From positions 124,001 through 188,000 of the forward strand of contig NZ_JAAXCQ010000002.1 of the NCBI RefSeq assembly GCF_012272855.1: a stretch of 64,000 bases of DNA, in the 5' to 3' direction. The DNA is from Arenibacter sp. 6A1. Its GTDB lineage: Bacteria > Bacteroidota > Bacteroidia > Flavobacteriales > Flavobacteriaceae. Positions 37,427 through 46,777 of this stretch are shown one piece after another (the stretch's first letter is position 1; the number at the start of each line of letters is the position of its first letter). Made by a program: the position numbers and the translations under genes. The notes under the pieces are model-generated. The model was not told the origin of the DNA, searched no databases, and saw only the letters and a program-made list of their open reading frames with translations.

Positions 37427-37873
37427 TTTTTCCGTCAACAATTATCAACTAAGGCACCAATTGATATAGGTCGCAATGCCGACCGATCATGTTCTGTGCG
37501 ATCCCTTTATTGTTCGGGAAGCATTGGAAAAGCTTTCGTAGTCGTTTTGGATACTAATAGAAAAACACAGCATATTTTAGGAGTCTTTCTGATGGTAGAA
37601 GGAAGGTCTTTATGGTTCCGGGGATTCTCGTGATCATAAACAATGTATCCATGGAGAGTTGTAGCCATGGGAAATCAAATAATGAAAAACACCGCATTGG
37701 CTTTACACCCTTCTTTAAAAGTAAGCTGGTGTACAAATGCAGCAATTGGTCAATATACCCATGAAAAAATGCATGGAAGTGAAAAAAGAAAAACCTTCTT
37801 TTCTGGTATCCGCACCTAAGCAGGCAACGGAACACTTTAGAAAAGAAGGCTCTTGTATGATCAGAGAGGCTAT
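37427..37873. other. Intergenic stretch after repeat copy C
   Basis: About 450 bases between the repeat and the 2-hydroxyacid dehydrogenase stop. Short frames exist on both strands but none resembles a known protein. It may be decayed coding DNA. Confidence 0.35.
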
Positions 37874-38842
37874 TTATTTGTGCGCTCCCCCTGGAGTTTC
37901 AGTAGGACAAAAACGCCCTTTTACTTTATCGACCACGGTCTGTGCCAATTTAATTTTGCTTTCTACCGTCCAACCAGCCACATGAGGACTAAGCACCACT
38001 TTATCGGAAGCAATGAGGTAGTTGAATGCCGCTGGCAGTTCTCCTTCGTCGAACATATTTTCGAAAGATTTTTTCTCGTACTCCAGTACATCCAATCCGG
38101 CTCCCAATACCTGACCGCTTTCTAGGGCCGCCACCAAATCTTCGGTCACCACACACTTTCCACGGGCGGTGTTAATGAGCCATAAGGGGTGCTGAAAACC
38201 TTTTAGGAAATCGGCATCGATCATCTTCATGGTATCCTCGGTCTGTGGCACATGAAGGCTAAGGACCTGCGATTTCTGTTTCAGCTCCATAATACCTACC
38301 TGCCGGGCATTTTCGTCCCCTACCCCACCTACAATATCGTAGCAGAGCACCTCACAATCGAAACCACGGAGTTTTTTGGCAAAGGCCTTCCCCATATTTC
38401 CATAACCGATAATTCCAACGGTTTTCCCGTCCAATTCTATACCGCGGTTGCCTTCTCGGTCCCATTTTCCTTGGCGTACTTCGCTATCGGCCTTGTTTAA
38501 TTTATTAAAAAGAGACAATAACATCCCCAAGGCGTGTTCCCCAACCGCATTTCGGTTTCCCTCTGGGGCCGCCGCCAGGAAAATACCCAATCTTTTGGCG
38601 TAATCCGTATCTATATTTTCTAATCCGGCACCTAAACGACCTATGAATTTTAAACGACTTGCCTTATCCAAAAATTGTTTGTCCAAGGTAAACCTACTAC
38701 GGATTATAATGCCGTCGTACTGATGGATCTTTGCTTCTATTTCTTCTTTTGAAGAGGTATAATCTTCCTCGTTAGTATATCCCATTTCCGCAAATTGCGT
38801 TATAATTAAGGGATCGTTTACGTCTAAATGTAGAACTTTCAT
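37874..38842 (-). CDS. NAD-dependent 2-hydroxyacid dehydrogenase (phosphoglycerate dehydrogenase-like)
   Basis: About 322 residues from the ATG at 38842 (MKVLHLDVNDP); the frame is open to 38893. The Rossmann motif is VGIIGYGNMGKAFAKKLRGF. The family signatures NAVGEHALGMLLSLFNKL, the catalytic Arg in INTARGKCV, a Glu in LDVLEYE and the His in LSPHVAGWTVESK are all present. Phosphoglycerate dehydrogenase (serine synthesis) is the nearest type, but other 2-hydroxyacids are possible. It has no C-terminal ACT domain. Confidence 0.87.
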   Translation of the reverse strand: MKVLHLDVNDPLIITQFAEMGYTNEEDYTSSKEEIEAKIHQYDGIIIRSRFTLDKQFLDKASRLKFIGRLGAGLENIDTDYAKRLGIFLAAAPEGNRNAVGEHALGMLLSLFNKLNKADSEVRQGKWDREGNRGIELDGKTVGIIGYGNMGKAFAKKLRGFDCEVLCYDIVGGVGDENARQVGIMELKQKSQVLSLHVPQTEDTMKMIDADFLKGFQHPLWLINTARGKCVVTEDLVAALESGQVLGAGLDVLEYEKKSFENMFDEGELPAAFNYLIASDKVVLSPHVAGWTVESKIKLAQTVVDKVKGRFCPTETPGGAHK

Positions 38843-39072
38843 AACTACTATTACTTCTTTGGTTTTTTTTATTGGTTTTGTGTCCTTACACACTATTTAT
38901 TCTATTTTAATCGCAGGCAATTGGAGTGTCTTATACTGTTCTAGGAAGCTTAAGGGGTTCCCATGAACTTAAAATCAGTATTTCGGCTAAATCTATAGGC
39001 CCCCATTGGCCTGGTAGCGATAAAAAGATGTTATTTTTTTTTGCACTAGGGATTGCAGCAAGTTACCGTGTA

Positions 39073-39112
39073 ACGCGGAAAGCCCGACACCGACAAAGGA
39101 GGTGTAGTGCCC
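39073..39112 (-). repeat. Fragment of a related structured repeat abutting mgtE
   Basis: Read on minus, GGGCACTACACCTCC then GTCGGTGTCGGGCT parallels the first half of the 80-bp repeat (GGGCGTTCCCTCC, GTCGGTCGGGCT). The inner and 3' halves are missing. It begins at the mgtE stop codon. Confidence 0.55.
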
Positions 39113-40467
39113 TAGAAATTCAAGATAACCTTAGCGATGGAGAAATAGATCAAAATACCTAAAACGTCATTGCTAGTGGTAATAAAAGGTCCCGTTGCGA
39201 TGGCCGGATCGATTCCTCTTTTCTGTAAAAAAATAGGGATAAAAGTCCCTATAATCGCGGCGTTTACAATAACGGTCACCAAGGCGATGCCCACGGTCAG
39301 AGACACCATATAGGAGGTATTGAACCCAAAATGGCTGATAAATAAAAACACAAATGCCAAGGCCAAACCGTTCACCAGTCCCAACAAAAGCTCTTTCCCC
39401 AAGCGGCCCCAGATTTCTCCTTTTATAGTATCATTGGCAAGTCCCTGCACCACAATGGCCGAGGATTGCACCCCCACGTTACCGGCCGTAGCCTGCATAA
39501 GGGGAATGAAAGCCAATAGGATGGGGAATTTTACGAAGGCCCCTTCGTACACATTAATTATACTTGCGGCGCCTATACCGCCCATCATCCCTATAAAAAG
39601 CCAAGGCAAGCGCGCCTTTGTAAGTTGCCAAATACTATCATCGGCCTCTACATCTTGGGAGATACCCGCCGCCAATTGGTAATCTTTTTCGGCTTCTTCC
39701 TTAATTACGTCTACAATATCATCAATCGTAATACGCCCTACCAATCGCCCTATTTCATCGATCACCGGGATGGCCTCCAAATCGTACTTGGACATTATTT
39801 TGGCCACTTCCTCTGGTTTTTCGTTTACATTTACATAATCGACCTTTGGAATATAGACGTCTTTGATATTGGTTTTGGTAGAGGTGGTCAGCAAATCCTT
39901 TAAAGAAAGGCGTCCCTTGAGTTTATCCTCGTCATCTACCACATAAATAGAATGTACACGGGTAACGTTTTCTGCCTGTGCCCTCATTTCCTTGACACAG
40001 GTAAGCACGTTCCAATTTTCGTTTACCTTCACCAGCTCCTTCGCCATTAGTCCACCTGCAGAGTTTTCGTCATAGCGCAATAGGTCTACAATATCCTTGG
40101 CGTGTTCCCTATCTTCGATTTCAGAAATTACTTCCTGAACAATCCCTTTGGGAAGCCCTCCAATAATATCCGCGGCATCATCGGTATCTAACTCGTCTAA
40201 TTCCCCCGCAATTTCCTTGGCAGAGAAATTACTAAGAATAGCTTCTCTTACGTCTTCATCTAATTCCGTAAGGGTTTCCGATGTTTTTTCACTATCGAGG
40301 AGCTTTAACAGATAGGTAGCGTATTCCTCGTCGAGTTCATTGATGATCTCGGCGACATCGGCATAATGCACCTCTGCCAAAAGAGCCGCCAATTCGGTTT
40401 CCCTTTTGTTTTCTATAAGCTCTTCTATTTTTACTAGAAGTTCGTCTGTAAGTTTAAACGGTATCAT
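39112..40467 (-). CDS. mgtE: Magnesium transporter MgtE
   Basis: 451 residues: an N-terminal helical superhelix (about 1-125), two CBS domains (about 130-255, [23 protein letters not shown]) and a membrane domain of five helices with the pore region ([42 protein letters not shown]). It is a Mg2+ channel gated by Mg2+ bound to the N and CBS domains. It overlaps the rsmA 3' end by 14 bases and so is translationally coupled to it. The stop codon coincides with the edge of a repeat fragment. Confidence 0.95.
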   Translation of the reverse strand: MIPFKLTDELLVKIEELIENKRETELAALLAEVHYADVAEIINELDEEYATYLLKLLDSEKTSETLTELDEDVREAILSNFSAKEIAGELDELDTDDAADIIGGLPKGIVQEVISEIEDREHAKDIVDLLRYDENSAGGLMAKELVKVNENWNVLTCVKEMRAQAENVTRVHSIYVVDDEDKLKGRLSLKDLLTTSTKTNIKDVYIPKVDYVNVNEKPEEVAKIMSKYDLEAIPVIDEIGRLVGRITIDDIVDVIKEEAEKDYQLAAGISQDVEADDSIWQLTKARLPWLFIGMMGGIGAASIINVYEGAFVKFPILLAFIPLMQATAGNVGVQSSAIVVQGLANDTIKGEIWGRLGKELLLGLVNGLALAFVFLFISHFGFNTSYMVSLTVGIALVTVIVNAAIIGTFIPIFLQKRGIDPAIATGPFITTSNDVLGILIYFSIAKVILNF

Positions 40468-41326
40468 TCTCTATCTTCTGTGTCAGCGCGATGAAATCTG
40501 AAACACTCAATTGTTCCGGACGTTGGCCAAAGATAACATCTTCTTTAAGAATATCGGAAAGGTTCATGGTTTTTAAGCTGTTCCGCAGGGTTTTTCTACG
40601 CTGATTAAAGGCAGCTTTTACTACTGTTTTAAACAATTTTTCGTCACATCCAATATTCTGATCGGCTTTTCTTGTTAATCGCAACACCCCAGACTCTACT
40701 TTTGGCGGGGGGTTAAAAACTTCGGGGCCAACGGTAAATAAATATTCGGCATCGTAAAATGCCTGTACCAATACGGACAGAATGCCATAGGACTTACTGC
40801 CTTCCTTTTCACAGATACGTTGTGCTACCTCTTTCTGGAACATACCCGAGAATTCTGGGATCTGTTCTTTGTACTCGAGCATTTTAAAAACGATCTGGGT
40901 AGAAATATTGTAGGGGAAATTTCCCGAAATAGCAAACTGCTCTTCGCCAAAGAGCTCCTTTAGATCGTACTTTAAAAAATCGGCCTCTAGCACCTTAAAC
41001 GTTCCTTTGCGATGCATCAGTTCATTGTGTTCTAAAGGAAAGCTCTGGTTGAGATATTCTATGGACTCTTGGTCGAGATCCATGGCTACCAAATCGATAT
41101 CTTTTTGCAATAAATATTTAGTAAGCACCCCTGTTCCAGGACCTATTTCTATAACATTCCTATAGCCTTGGAGCTGTAGGGCCTCGCCAATCTGTTGTGC
41201 AATGGTTTCGTCTTTTAAGAAATGCTGTCCCAAGTGCTTTTTTGCCTTGACCGGACTTTCTTCCCGCCATGATTTTTTGAATTTACCCTGCTTTGGCTGG
41301 TATTCTTTTTTTTGTTTTTTGCTCAT
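40454..41326 (-). CDS. rsmA: 16S rRNA (adenine1518/1519-N6)-dimethyltransferase
   Basis: 290 residues with a Lys-rich N-terminal extension of about 28 residues before the core ([12 protein letters not shown]). The SAM site is [14 protein letters not shown] and the catalytic motif is NFPYNIS. C-terminal helices follow ([13 protein letters not shown]). It methylates two adjacent adenines in helix 45 during 30S maturation. It lies 20 bases after the DUF4286 gene and overlaps mgtE. Confidence 0.96.
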   Translation of the reverse strand: MSKKQKKEYQPKQGKFKKSWREESPVKAKKHLGQHFLKDETIAQQIGEALQLQGYRNVIEIGPGTGVLTKYLLQKDIDLVAMDLDQESIEYLNQSFPLEHNELMHRKGTFKVLEADFLKYDLKELFGEEQFAISGNFPYNISTQIVFKMLEYKEQIPEFSGMFQKEVAQRICEKEGSKSYGILSVLVQAFYDAEYLFTVGPEVFNPPPKVESGVLRLTRKADQNIGCDEKLFKTVVKAAFNQRRKTLRNSLKTMNLSDILKEDVIFGQRPEQLSVSDFIALTQKIENDTV

Positions 41327-41346
41327 AGCTTTAAAAGATCTTGTGG

Positions 41347-41658
41347 TTATTGTTGGCTGATTATCTCTAGTTCTGTTCTAAAGGACACGAACTTGCCTGC
41401 AAACAACTCCTCACATTTTCTTCTGAGTAGATCGGCATCTTCATCAATATACCTCTGAAGGGTTTCCTTAGAATCGGTGGTATACTGAACGGAATAGGTA
41501 ACCCCGCCCATATCTTCTTCTATCAATACCCGGGTCATTAAGGCCTTAGAAAATTTCCCTGTTGCCAACATTTCTGGAATATGGCTTTTTTTCATCCAAG
41601 ACAACCAGTCTTCATGGATAGCTTCTTCAATATTGGTCGTTACATTATAGATATACAT
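41347..41658 (-). CDS. DUF4286 family protein
   Basis: 103 residues, a small alpha-beta protein starting [21 protein letters not shown], recognised as DUF4286 and often found next to rsmA in Bacteroidota. Function is unknown. It is part of the apparent TPR-DUF4286-rsmA-mgtE transcription unit. Confidence 0.8.
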   Translation of the reverse strand: MYIYNVTTNIEEAIHEDWLSWMKKSHIPEMLATGKFSKALMTRVLIEEDMGGVTYSVQYTTDSKETLQRYIDEDADLLRRKCEELFAGKFVSFRTELEIISQQ

Positions 41659-41763
41659 AGCTTATTTTCTTTTTATGCCCCATATGGTTGGAGCCTTTGT
41701 TTTTATATGATCGTTTTATTTATGTTGCTTCTAATACGGTACGTAATTGCTAGTGTCTCTGGA

Positions 41764-43548
41764 TCAGTTCAGCGCATCGCCCCTTAGCATCCTATAATTT
41801 TTACGGGCTTGCGGAAAATAGTAACTATCCTGATAATTATAGATTATTTTCTCGTAATGCGCTTTTGCTTTGTCGGGTTCATTTAGGTGTTTTCGATACA
41901 ATTCTGCCAGTTCAAAATTAGCCTCGTCGGCCAATATTCCGTTGGCATAAAAGGCCACTATTTTTTGAAAATTGAATTCGGCCTTTTCATATTCCTTTAA
42001 AGTAATTAAAAGTTGTCCTTGCCGCAACAGCGCCTCGTCTTCTATTTTTTCTCCTTTGTGCTGGGTAAGGATTTCTTGAAGTTTATCGATAGCTTCTACC
42101 GTTTTGTTCTGATAGGCTAAAAAATCGGCGCGGGCATATTTTTTCAAGGCGACCTGTGTCGAATCCTCAAAAGAATTATCGGATATCAGCAGGCTCAACT
42201 GCATGGCATCGTTCGCTATGAGCTGCGATGTAGAGGCTCTAAGAACTTTTAGCTGGGTAAGGGCCCAATCAAAATCGCCTTTATAAAAACTCGTCTGGGC
42301 CACTTTAAAACGTGCTTCCTGTCCTAAGACATCGTTTTTAAGGTCTTTTTGAATCTGAGAAAAATAAATGAGCGCCTGATTAAACTTTTGATCGTAGACC
42401 AGTATATCGCCAAGGGTATTTTTAACATACGATTTTTCATATTTGTTTAAGGGCAGCTCCAAACTTTGGGTCAGCAGGCCGATCGCCGGTGCCGGAGAAT
42501 CTGTTTTAAAGGTCAAAAACTTGGCATATGCCAATTGCAATGACAGTGATTCCCTTTGGTTTCCATAGGTCTCCAAAAGATTCTCGAAACGCTTTTTCAC
42601 TTCTGGCAAGTCTTTATCATCTGCCGTCAAAAGCGTTATTTCTATTCGTTTCAACTGGGCGTTTAACACCTCTTGGGCATCCCAGGCATTCTCGGTAACA
42701 TACTTAAAAACCTCTTCCGCAACGGCGGTATCGTTTTCTTCCAAGGCCAAATCGCCCAAGCTTTGCAATCGCTGCAGCGAAATAGCCTCGTCCCGTTTAT
42801 AAATGGCCTTTTCTTGTACCAAGGCACTCTTATATTGTTTTTGCTGGATAAAAAGCCAACTTAACAACTGATTCCATACGATATCTGGACTTTTTTGCGC
42901 ACGTTGGAGCAGTATTCTTTTTAATTTTAGGTTGTTGGGATTTTCCGGATCCGAGTTAATAAAATCGCTAATATTCCGAAGAACGTTCGAGGGAGAAGTT
43001 CGCCCTTCACTAATAAGGGTAAGATACGATTCGTACATCTTTTCTATATTCCCCTGCTCCCCATAGATCCGTGCCATTTGAAAATTGTAATCTATCTTTT
43101 CATTTAAGGCCATTGCCCTGGCGTATGCTTCTAGGGCATAATCCAAGAGGGCATATTTTTGAAAGCGTTGACCGATACCGAAACCGTAATTTGGATTTTT
43201 ATCGATGACATCTAAGGCCGTTTTATAATATTGAGTCGCCTTTACCGCTTGCCCTTGAAGGGTATAATTATACCCAAGCTCTATAAACATCGTAGGCACC
43301 GTTCTCTCCGAGTTGATGTTTTTTAATAGCAAGGATTCTGCTTTGGAATATTCCTCTAATTGCTGATAACAGGCCACTAGATTATCCGTATAATCTGTTC
43401 GCCTTGGGTTTTTAAGGACCAATTTCTCATAAAAAACCACGGCCTTTTCAAAGTCGCCCTCATTAAAATATTGTTTCGCCAAGAAATCTTCTTGGGAAAC
43501 CAGGGTTTGGGCGCAACAAAGGGCGATTATAAATAGAAATATCCTCAA
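41764..43548 (-). CDS. Periplasmic TPR-repeat protein
   Basis: 594 residues with a signal peptide (RIFLFIIALCCAQTLVSQ). The rest is helical, with TPR units visible throughout (for example FNEGDFEKAVVFYEKLVLKNPR, IELGYNYTLQGQAVKATQYYKTAL, ANFELAELYRKHLNEPDKAKAHYEKII). It is probably a scaffold in the periplasm. Related proteins precede DUF4286 and rsmA in flavobacteria. Its partner is unknown. Confidence 0.88.
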   Translation of the reverse strand: MRIFLFIIALCCAQTLVSQEDFLAKQYFNEGDFEKAVVFYEKLVLKNPRRTDYTDNLVACYQQLEEYSKAESLLLKNINSERTVPTMFIELGYNYTLQGQAVKATQYYKTALDVIDKNPNYGFGIGQRFQKYALLDYALEAYARAMALNEKIDYNFQMARIYGEQGNIEKMYESYLTLISEGRTSPSNVLRNISDFINSDPENPNNLKLKRILLQRAQKSPDIVWNQLLSWLFIQQKQYKSALVQEKAIYKRDEAISLQRLQSLGDLALEENDTAVAEEVFKYVTENAWDAQEVLNAQLKRIEITLLTADDKDLPEVKKRFENLLETYGNQRESLSLQLAYAKFLTFKTDSPAPAIGLLTQSLELPLNKYEKSYVKNTLGDILVYDQKFNQALIYFSQIQKDLKNDVLGQEARFKVAQTSFYKGDFDWALTQLKVLRASTSQLIANDAMQLSLLISDNSFEDSTQVALKKYARADFLAYQNKTVEAIDKLQEILTQHKGEKIEDEALLRQGQLLITLKEYEKAEFNFQKIVAFYANGILADEANFELAELYRKHLNEPDKAKAHYEKIIYNYQDSYYFPQARKNYRMLRGDALN

Positions 43549-43937
43549 GTTGATTTTTTTTCAAAGATACGCAGAATGTGCAAAAGCGGGCGCCAAGGCC
43601 ACACTAAAGAAATATTTTTTAATAGTTGTTCCTCTTTAAAGAAGTCAAATCAATAAAAGATTATCTTTAAACCTTGATTTATTATAATTGGTTGGACTAT
43701 GCGGACAAGAATTGCCCTTTGCAGCATTGCTTTTTTTAAAGCGTTCGTTTCTATTTTTGTACTGCGCTCCTATGTAGTAGGCTTGCCTTTATTAATGTTG
43801 CTTTTTACAAGCCTACCAATTTCGGAAGAGAAGAGGGCCAACCAATATGGGGGAGACCTTTTAAAAGCGACCATCGACCTTGCCCCAACCAAAAATCTCT
43901 TATCTACTTTTAATAGGCTTAACGCCCAGCAATATCA
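43549..43937. other. Intergenic stretch between divergent TPR and lipid kinase genes
   Basis: It holds the promoters of both genes, though none is clear. A frame at 43699-43944 is listed separately as doubtful. Confidence 0.35.
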
Positions 43938-43944
43938 ATGTTGA
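43699..43944 (+). CDS. Doubtful small hydrophobic ORF upstream of the lipid kinase
   Basis: 81 codons with a hydrophobic N-terminal half (SIFVLRSYVVGLPLLMLLF) and no family resemblance I can name. It overlaps the lipid kinase start by 7 bases, which could mean coupling, or could be chance in an otherwise non-coding leader. Treat as hypothetical. Confidence 0.25.
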   Translation: MRTRIALCSIAFFKAFVSIFVLRSYVVGLPLLMLLFTSLPISEEKRANQYGGDLLKATIDLAPTKNLLSTFNRLNAQQYQC

Positions 43945-44846
43945 AGCATATTCATTTTATAATAAACCCAAAAGCTGGTGTTGGCAACAATCGCTTGGAC
44001 CTAGAAGCACTTACCCCATATTTTAGAAAAGAAGAGTATACCATTACCCTGAAGTATTCTAATTACAAAAAGCAAGCCCTGGAACTGACCCAAGATTCTA
44101 TTGAGGAAGGAGCCACTATTATTGTGGCTTGCGGGGGCGACGGAACGATTAATGAAGTAGCCTCTTGCCTGGTGGGTACCTCTATTCGGCTGGGTATAAT
44201 TCCATTTGGATCGGGAAACGGCTTGGCTTCAAACCTAAAAATTCCTTTAACTACAGACAAAGCCATAGCAGTTATAAAGGAGCATGAGGTTGTAACCATT
44301 GATGTGGGGCAAATAAACGAACAATATTTTTTTAGCAATACCGGTTTTGGGTTCGATGCCGATATTATTAAAAACTATGAAGCCTCCGAATTAAGGACGA
44401 TCAAGGGATACTTAAGGGCCTCGATAAAATCTTTTAGGGAGTTTAGAAAGGGAAGAAATATAGACGTAAGGATCAACGACTCGGACTACCTAAAGAATCC
44501 ATTTATGATTTTTATTTCCAATTCTAACGAAATGGGCTCTAATATTAGCCTTACCCCAAAGGCCTCCCTACACGATGGAATGTTAGATGTTTTAATTGTA
44601 CCTGAAATCAGTAAACCCATGATGTTGCTGTTTGGGATGCTTATGCTCATTCGCAAGCCACATTGGCTTAAAGACATTAAATCTTACCAGACCAAAAACC
44701 TTAAAATCAACAAGGAAACAGGAAATACTTTTGACTCCCAGATAGACGGCGAGTTTCACAAGGTAAAAAACAATCAAATCTATATTTCTGTATTAGAAAA
44801 ATCTTTAGGTGTTATAGTTCCACGCGGATATAGCGATCCTATTTAA
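43938..44846 (+). CDS. Diacylglycerol kinase-family lipid kinase (YegS/LCB5-like)
   Basis: 302 residues. The nucleotide loop is CGGDGTINEVAS with IPFGSGNGLA (GGDGTxNE and GxGNxxA signatures), and INPKAGVGNNR is at the start. The C-terminal beta-sandwich domain ends with the Asp-Gly of DSQIDGEFH. It phosphorylates a lipid such as diacylglycerol or a sphingoid base; the substrate is unknown. Flavobacteria make sphingolipids, so a sphingoid base is possible. Confidence 0.9.
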   Translation: MLKHIHFIINPKAGVGNNRLDLEALTPYFRKEEYTITLKYSNYKKQALELTQDSIEEGATIIVACGGDGTINEVASCLVGTSIRLGIIPFGSGNGLASNLKIPLTTDKAIAVIKEHEVVTIDVGQINEQYFFSNTGFGFDADIIKNYEASELRTIKGYLRASIKSFREFRKGRNIDVRINDSDYLKNPFMIFISNSNEMGSNISLTPKASLHDGMLDVLIVPEISKPMMLLFGMLMLIRKPHWLKDIKSYQTKNLKINKETGNTFDSQIDGEFHKVKNNQIYISVLEKSLGVIVPRGYSDPI

Positions 44847-44974
44847 AATTCTAGGAAATGGGATTCTAAAACCTGGCTACTTTTCTCTTTTTCACAAAGG
44901 TCTTAGGAGTAGGTAAAAGACTGTACACTTCTTCTCAAGGCTCCTTATCGGCCGTTGCCATCCTAAAAACAAAA

Positions 44975-45012
44975 ATCGGCCTTTTTACTTTTATAAAAGT
45001 AAAAAGGCCGAT
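44975..45012 (-). terminator. Terminator of serS, long perfect hairpin
   Basis: The arms of 18 bases (44975-44992 and 44995-45012) are perfectly complementary, and a U-rich tract (TTTTTGTTTTT) follows on the minus strand. Confidence 0.85.
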
Positions 45013-45036
45013 ATATGATTAATCCGAATGTTTTTT

Positions 45037-46308
45037 TTAGCTTATGCTATCGAAACCTGTATACGGTCTCAACACTTCTGGAATCTCGATACCATCTTCT
45101 GTCTGGTAATTTTCCAAAATTGCGGCCAATACTCTTGGCAATGCCAAGGAGCTTCCGTTAAGGGTATGCGCCAATTGGCTTTTCCCATTTTCGTCCTTGT
45201 ACCTTAATTTCAATCGGTTGGCTTGGTAAGTTTCAAAATTAGAAACCGAACTTATTTCTAACCAACGGTCCTGTGCTGTAGAAAAGACCTCAAAATCGAA
45301 GGTAAGGGCCGATGTAAAACCTAAATCGCCCCCGCAAAGTCTCAATATCCTATACGGCAGTTTTAATTCCCTAAGGATATTTTTTATGTGTTCTACCATC
45401 CCGTCCAGGGCCTGGTACGATTTCTCCGGATGTTCTACCCTCACAATTTCGACCTTATCAAATTGATGCAAGCGGTTTAATCCGCGAACATGGGCGCCAT
45501 AACTACCTGCTTCTCTCCTAAAACAAGGGGTATAGGCAGTATAGCGAATAGGGAAATCTTTTTCATTTAAAATTTCGTCCCTAAAAATATTGGTTACCGG
45601 AACCTCTGCAGTAGGGATCAAATACAGGTCATCTGCGCCTACATGGTACATTTGTCCTTCCTTGTCCGGTAATTGTCCGGTACCATAGCCAGAAGCCTCG
45701 TTTACCAAATGCGGCACTTGCATTTCGGTATAGCCAGCTTCGGTATTTTTATCTAGGAAATAAGAAATCAAGGCACGTTGCAACCTGGCTCCTTTTCCTT
45801 TGTAGACCGGGAATCCTGCACCGGCGATTTTCACCCCCAATTCAAAATCGATGATATCGTATTTTTTGGCAAGTTCCCAATGGGGAAGGGCGTTTTCTAC
45901 TAAGGCAGGGACCTCCCCTTCTTTAAATATCTCTTCATTGTCTTCTTCCGAGCTTCCTGCAGGAACCGACTCATGTGGGATGTTTGGAATTTGATACAAC
46001 AAGGCCTGAAGCTCTTCTGCCTTACTGCTCAGGGCCTCGTTCAGTGTTTTGGACTCCTCCTTTAAGACGCCAGTCTTTTCTTTTAAAACATTGGCTTCTT
46101 GGGCCTTTCCGCTCTTAAACAACATTCCTATCTCCTTGGATAGTTTGTTAGATTCGGCTAAAGTATTGTCTAACTTGGCTTGTAGGGAACGACGGTTTTC
46201 ATCCAAGTCTAAAATGTTCTCCAAAAGTGGAAGAGCATCGATATTTCGCTTTTTTAAAGCCGTTATTATTTGCTCTTTATGATCTCTTATTACTTGCAGC
46301 TGTAACAT
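45037..46308 (-). CDS. serS: Seryl-tRNA synthetase
   Basis: 423 residues, normal length. An N-terminal coiled-coil arm (about 30-105) binds the long variable arm of tRNA-Ser. The class II catalytic core has motif 2 FRREAGSYGAHVRGLNRLHQFDKVE, TAEVPVTN and motif 3 LNGSSLALPRVLAAILENYQ. It charges tRNA-Ser and serves selenocysteine charging where present. It has its own terminator and a divergent VOC gene upstream. Confidence 0.97.
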   Translation of the reverse strand: MLQLQVIRDHKEQIITALKKRNIDALPLLENILDLDENRRSLQAKLDNTLAESNKLSKEIGMLFKSGKAQEANVLKEKTGVLKEESKTLNEALSSKAEELQALLYQIPNIPHESVPAGSSEEDNEEIFKEGEVPALVENALPHWELAKKYDIIDFELGVKIAGAGFPVYKGKGARLQRALISYFLDKNTEAGYTEMQVPHLVNEASGYGTGQLPDKEGQMYHVGADDLYLIPTAEVPVTNIFRDEILNEKDFPIRYTAYTPCFRREAGSYGAHVRGLNRLHQFDKVEIVRVEHPEKSYQALDGMVEHIKNILRELKLPYRILRLCGGDLGFTSALTFDFEVFSTAQDRWLEISSVSNFETYQANRLKLRYKDENGKSQLAHTLNGSSLALPRVLAAILENYQTEDGIEIPEVLRPYTGFDSIS

Positions 46309-46327
46309 GTATTCTTATTTTGAAGGG

Positions 46328-46335
46328 CAAATTTA
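46328..46335 (-). promoter_or_regulatory. Candidate -7 box of serS
   Basis: TAAATTTG on minus, 19 bases before the ATG, matches TAnnTTTG. No good TTG lies at the expected spacing. Confidence 0.4.
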
Positions 46336-46396
46336 ATGTAATCTTCCGATTTAAGTCCTATATTTAAAGTAGATGTAATTAAAATGAAAAAATCTT

Positions 46397-46777
46397 ATGG
46401 TATTTGAACATTTCGCTTTAAACGTCCATCATATAGATCAGGTCATTCATTGGTACACTACCAACCTTGGGCTAACAATTATCAGCACTCAAAAAAAGCC
46501 TCCTTTTATGACTTTTTTAGCCGATTCCACAGGTCGGGTAATGTTAGAATTATACTTTCGACCAGATGAGCCTATCACCAATTTTAGCGACTACCATCCC
46601 CTCACCTTTCATGTTGCCTTTGTCTCCGAAAATGCCGAGGAGGATAAAAACCGACTGACCACCCATGGGGCTAGCTTTGTAAAAGAAGTCAAAAAAGAAG
46701 ATGGCAGCCATTTGGTAATGCTACGCGATCCCTGGGGCATGCCCCTGCAGTTATGCCAGAGAACCAATAGGTTTTAA
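46397..46777 (+). CDS. VOC family protein
   Basis: 126 residues. His-containing first strand FEHFALNVHHIDQVIHWYTTNLGL, central HPLTFHVAFV and final MLRDPWGMPLQLCQR give the two-module VOC pattern with His and C-terminal ligands. It is a probable small metalloenzyme of unknown substrate. Its end overlaps the convergent HTTM gene by 4 bases. Confidence 0.83.
   Translation: MVFEHFALNVHHIDQVIHWYTTNLGLTIISTQKKPPFMTFLADSTGRVMLELYFRPDEPITNFSDYHPLTFHVAFVSENAEEDKNRLTTHGASFVKEVKKEDGSHLVMLRDPWGMPLQLCQRTNRF

Noticed and set aside
37554-37985. Short frames on both strands after repeat copy C
   Set aside because: No family similarity, and they partly overlap the 2-hydroxyacid dehydrogenase end on the other strand. 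At most decayed DNA.
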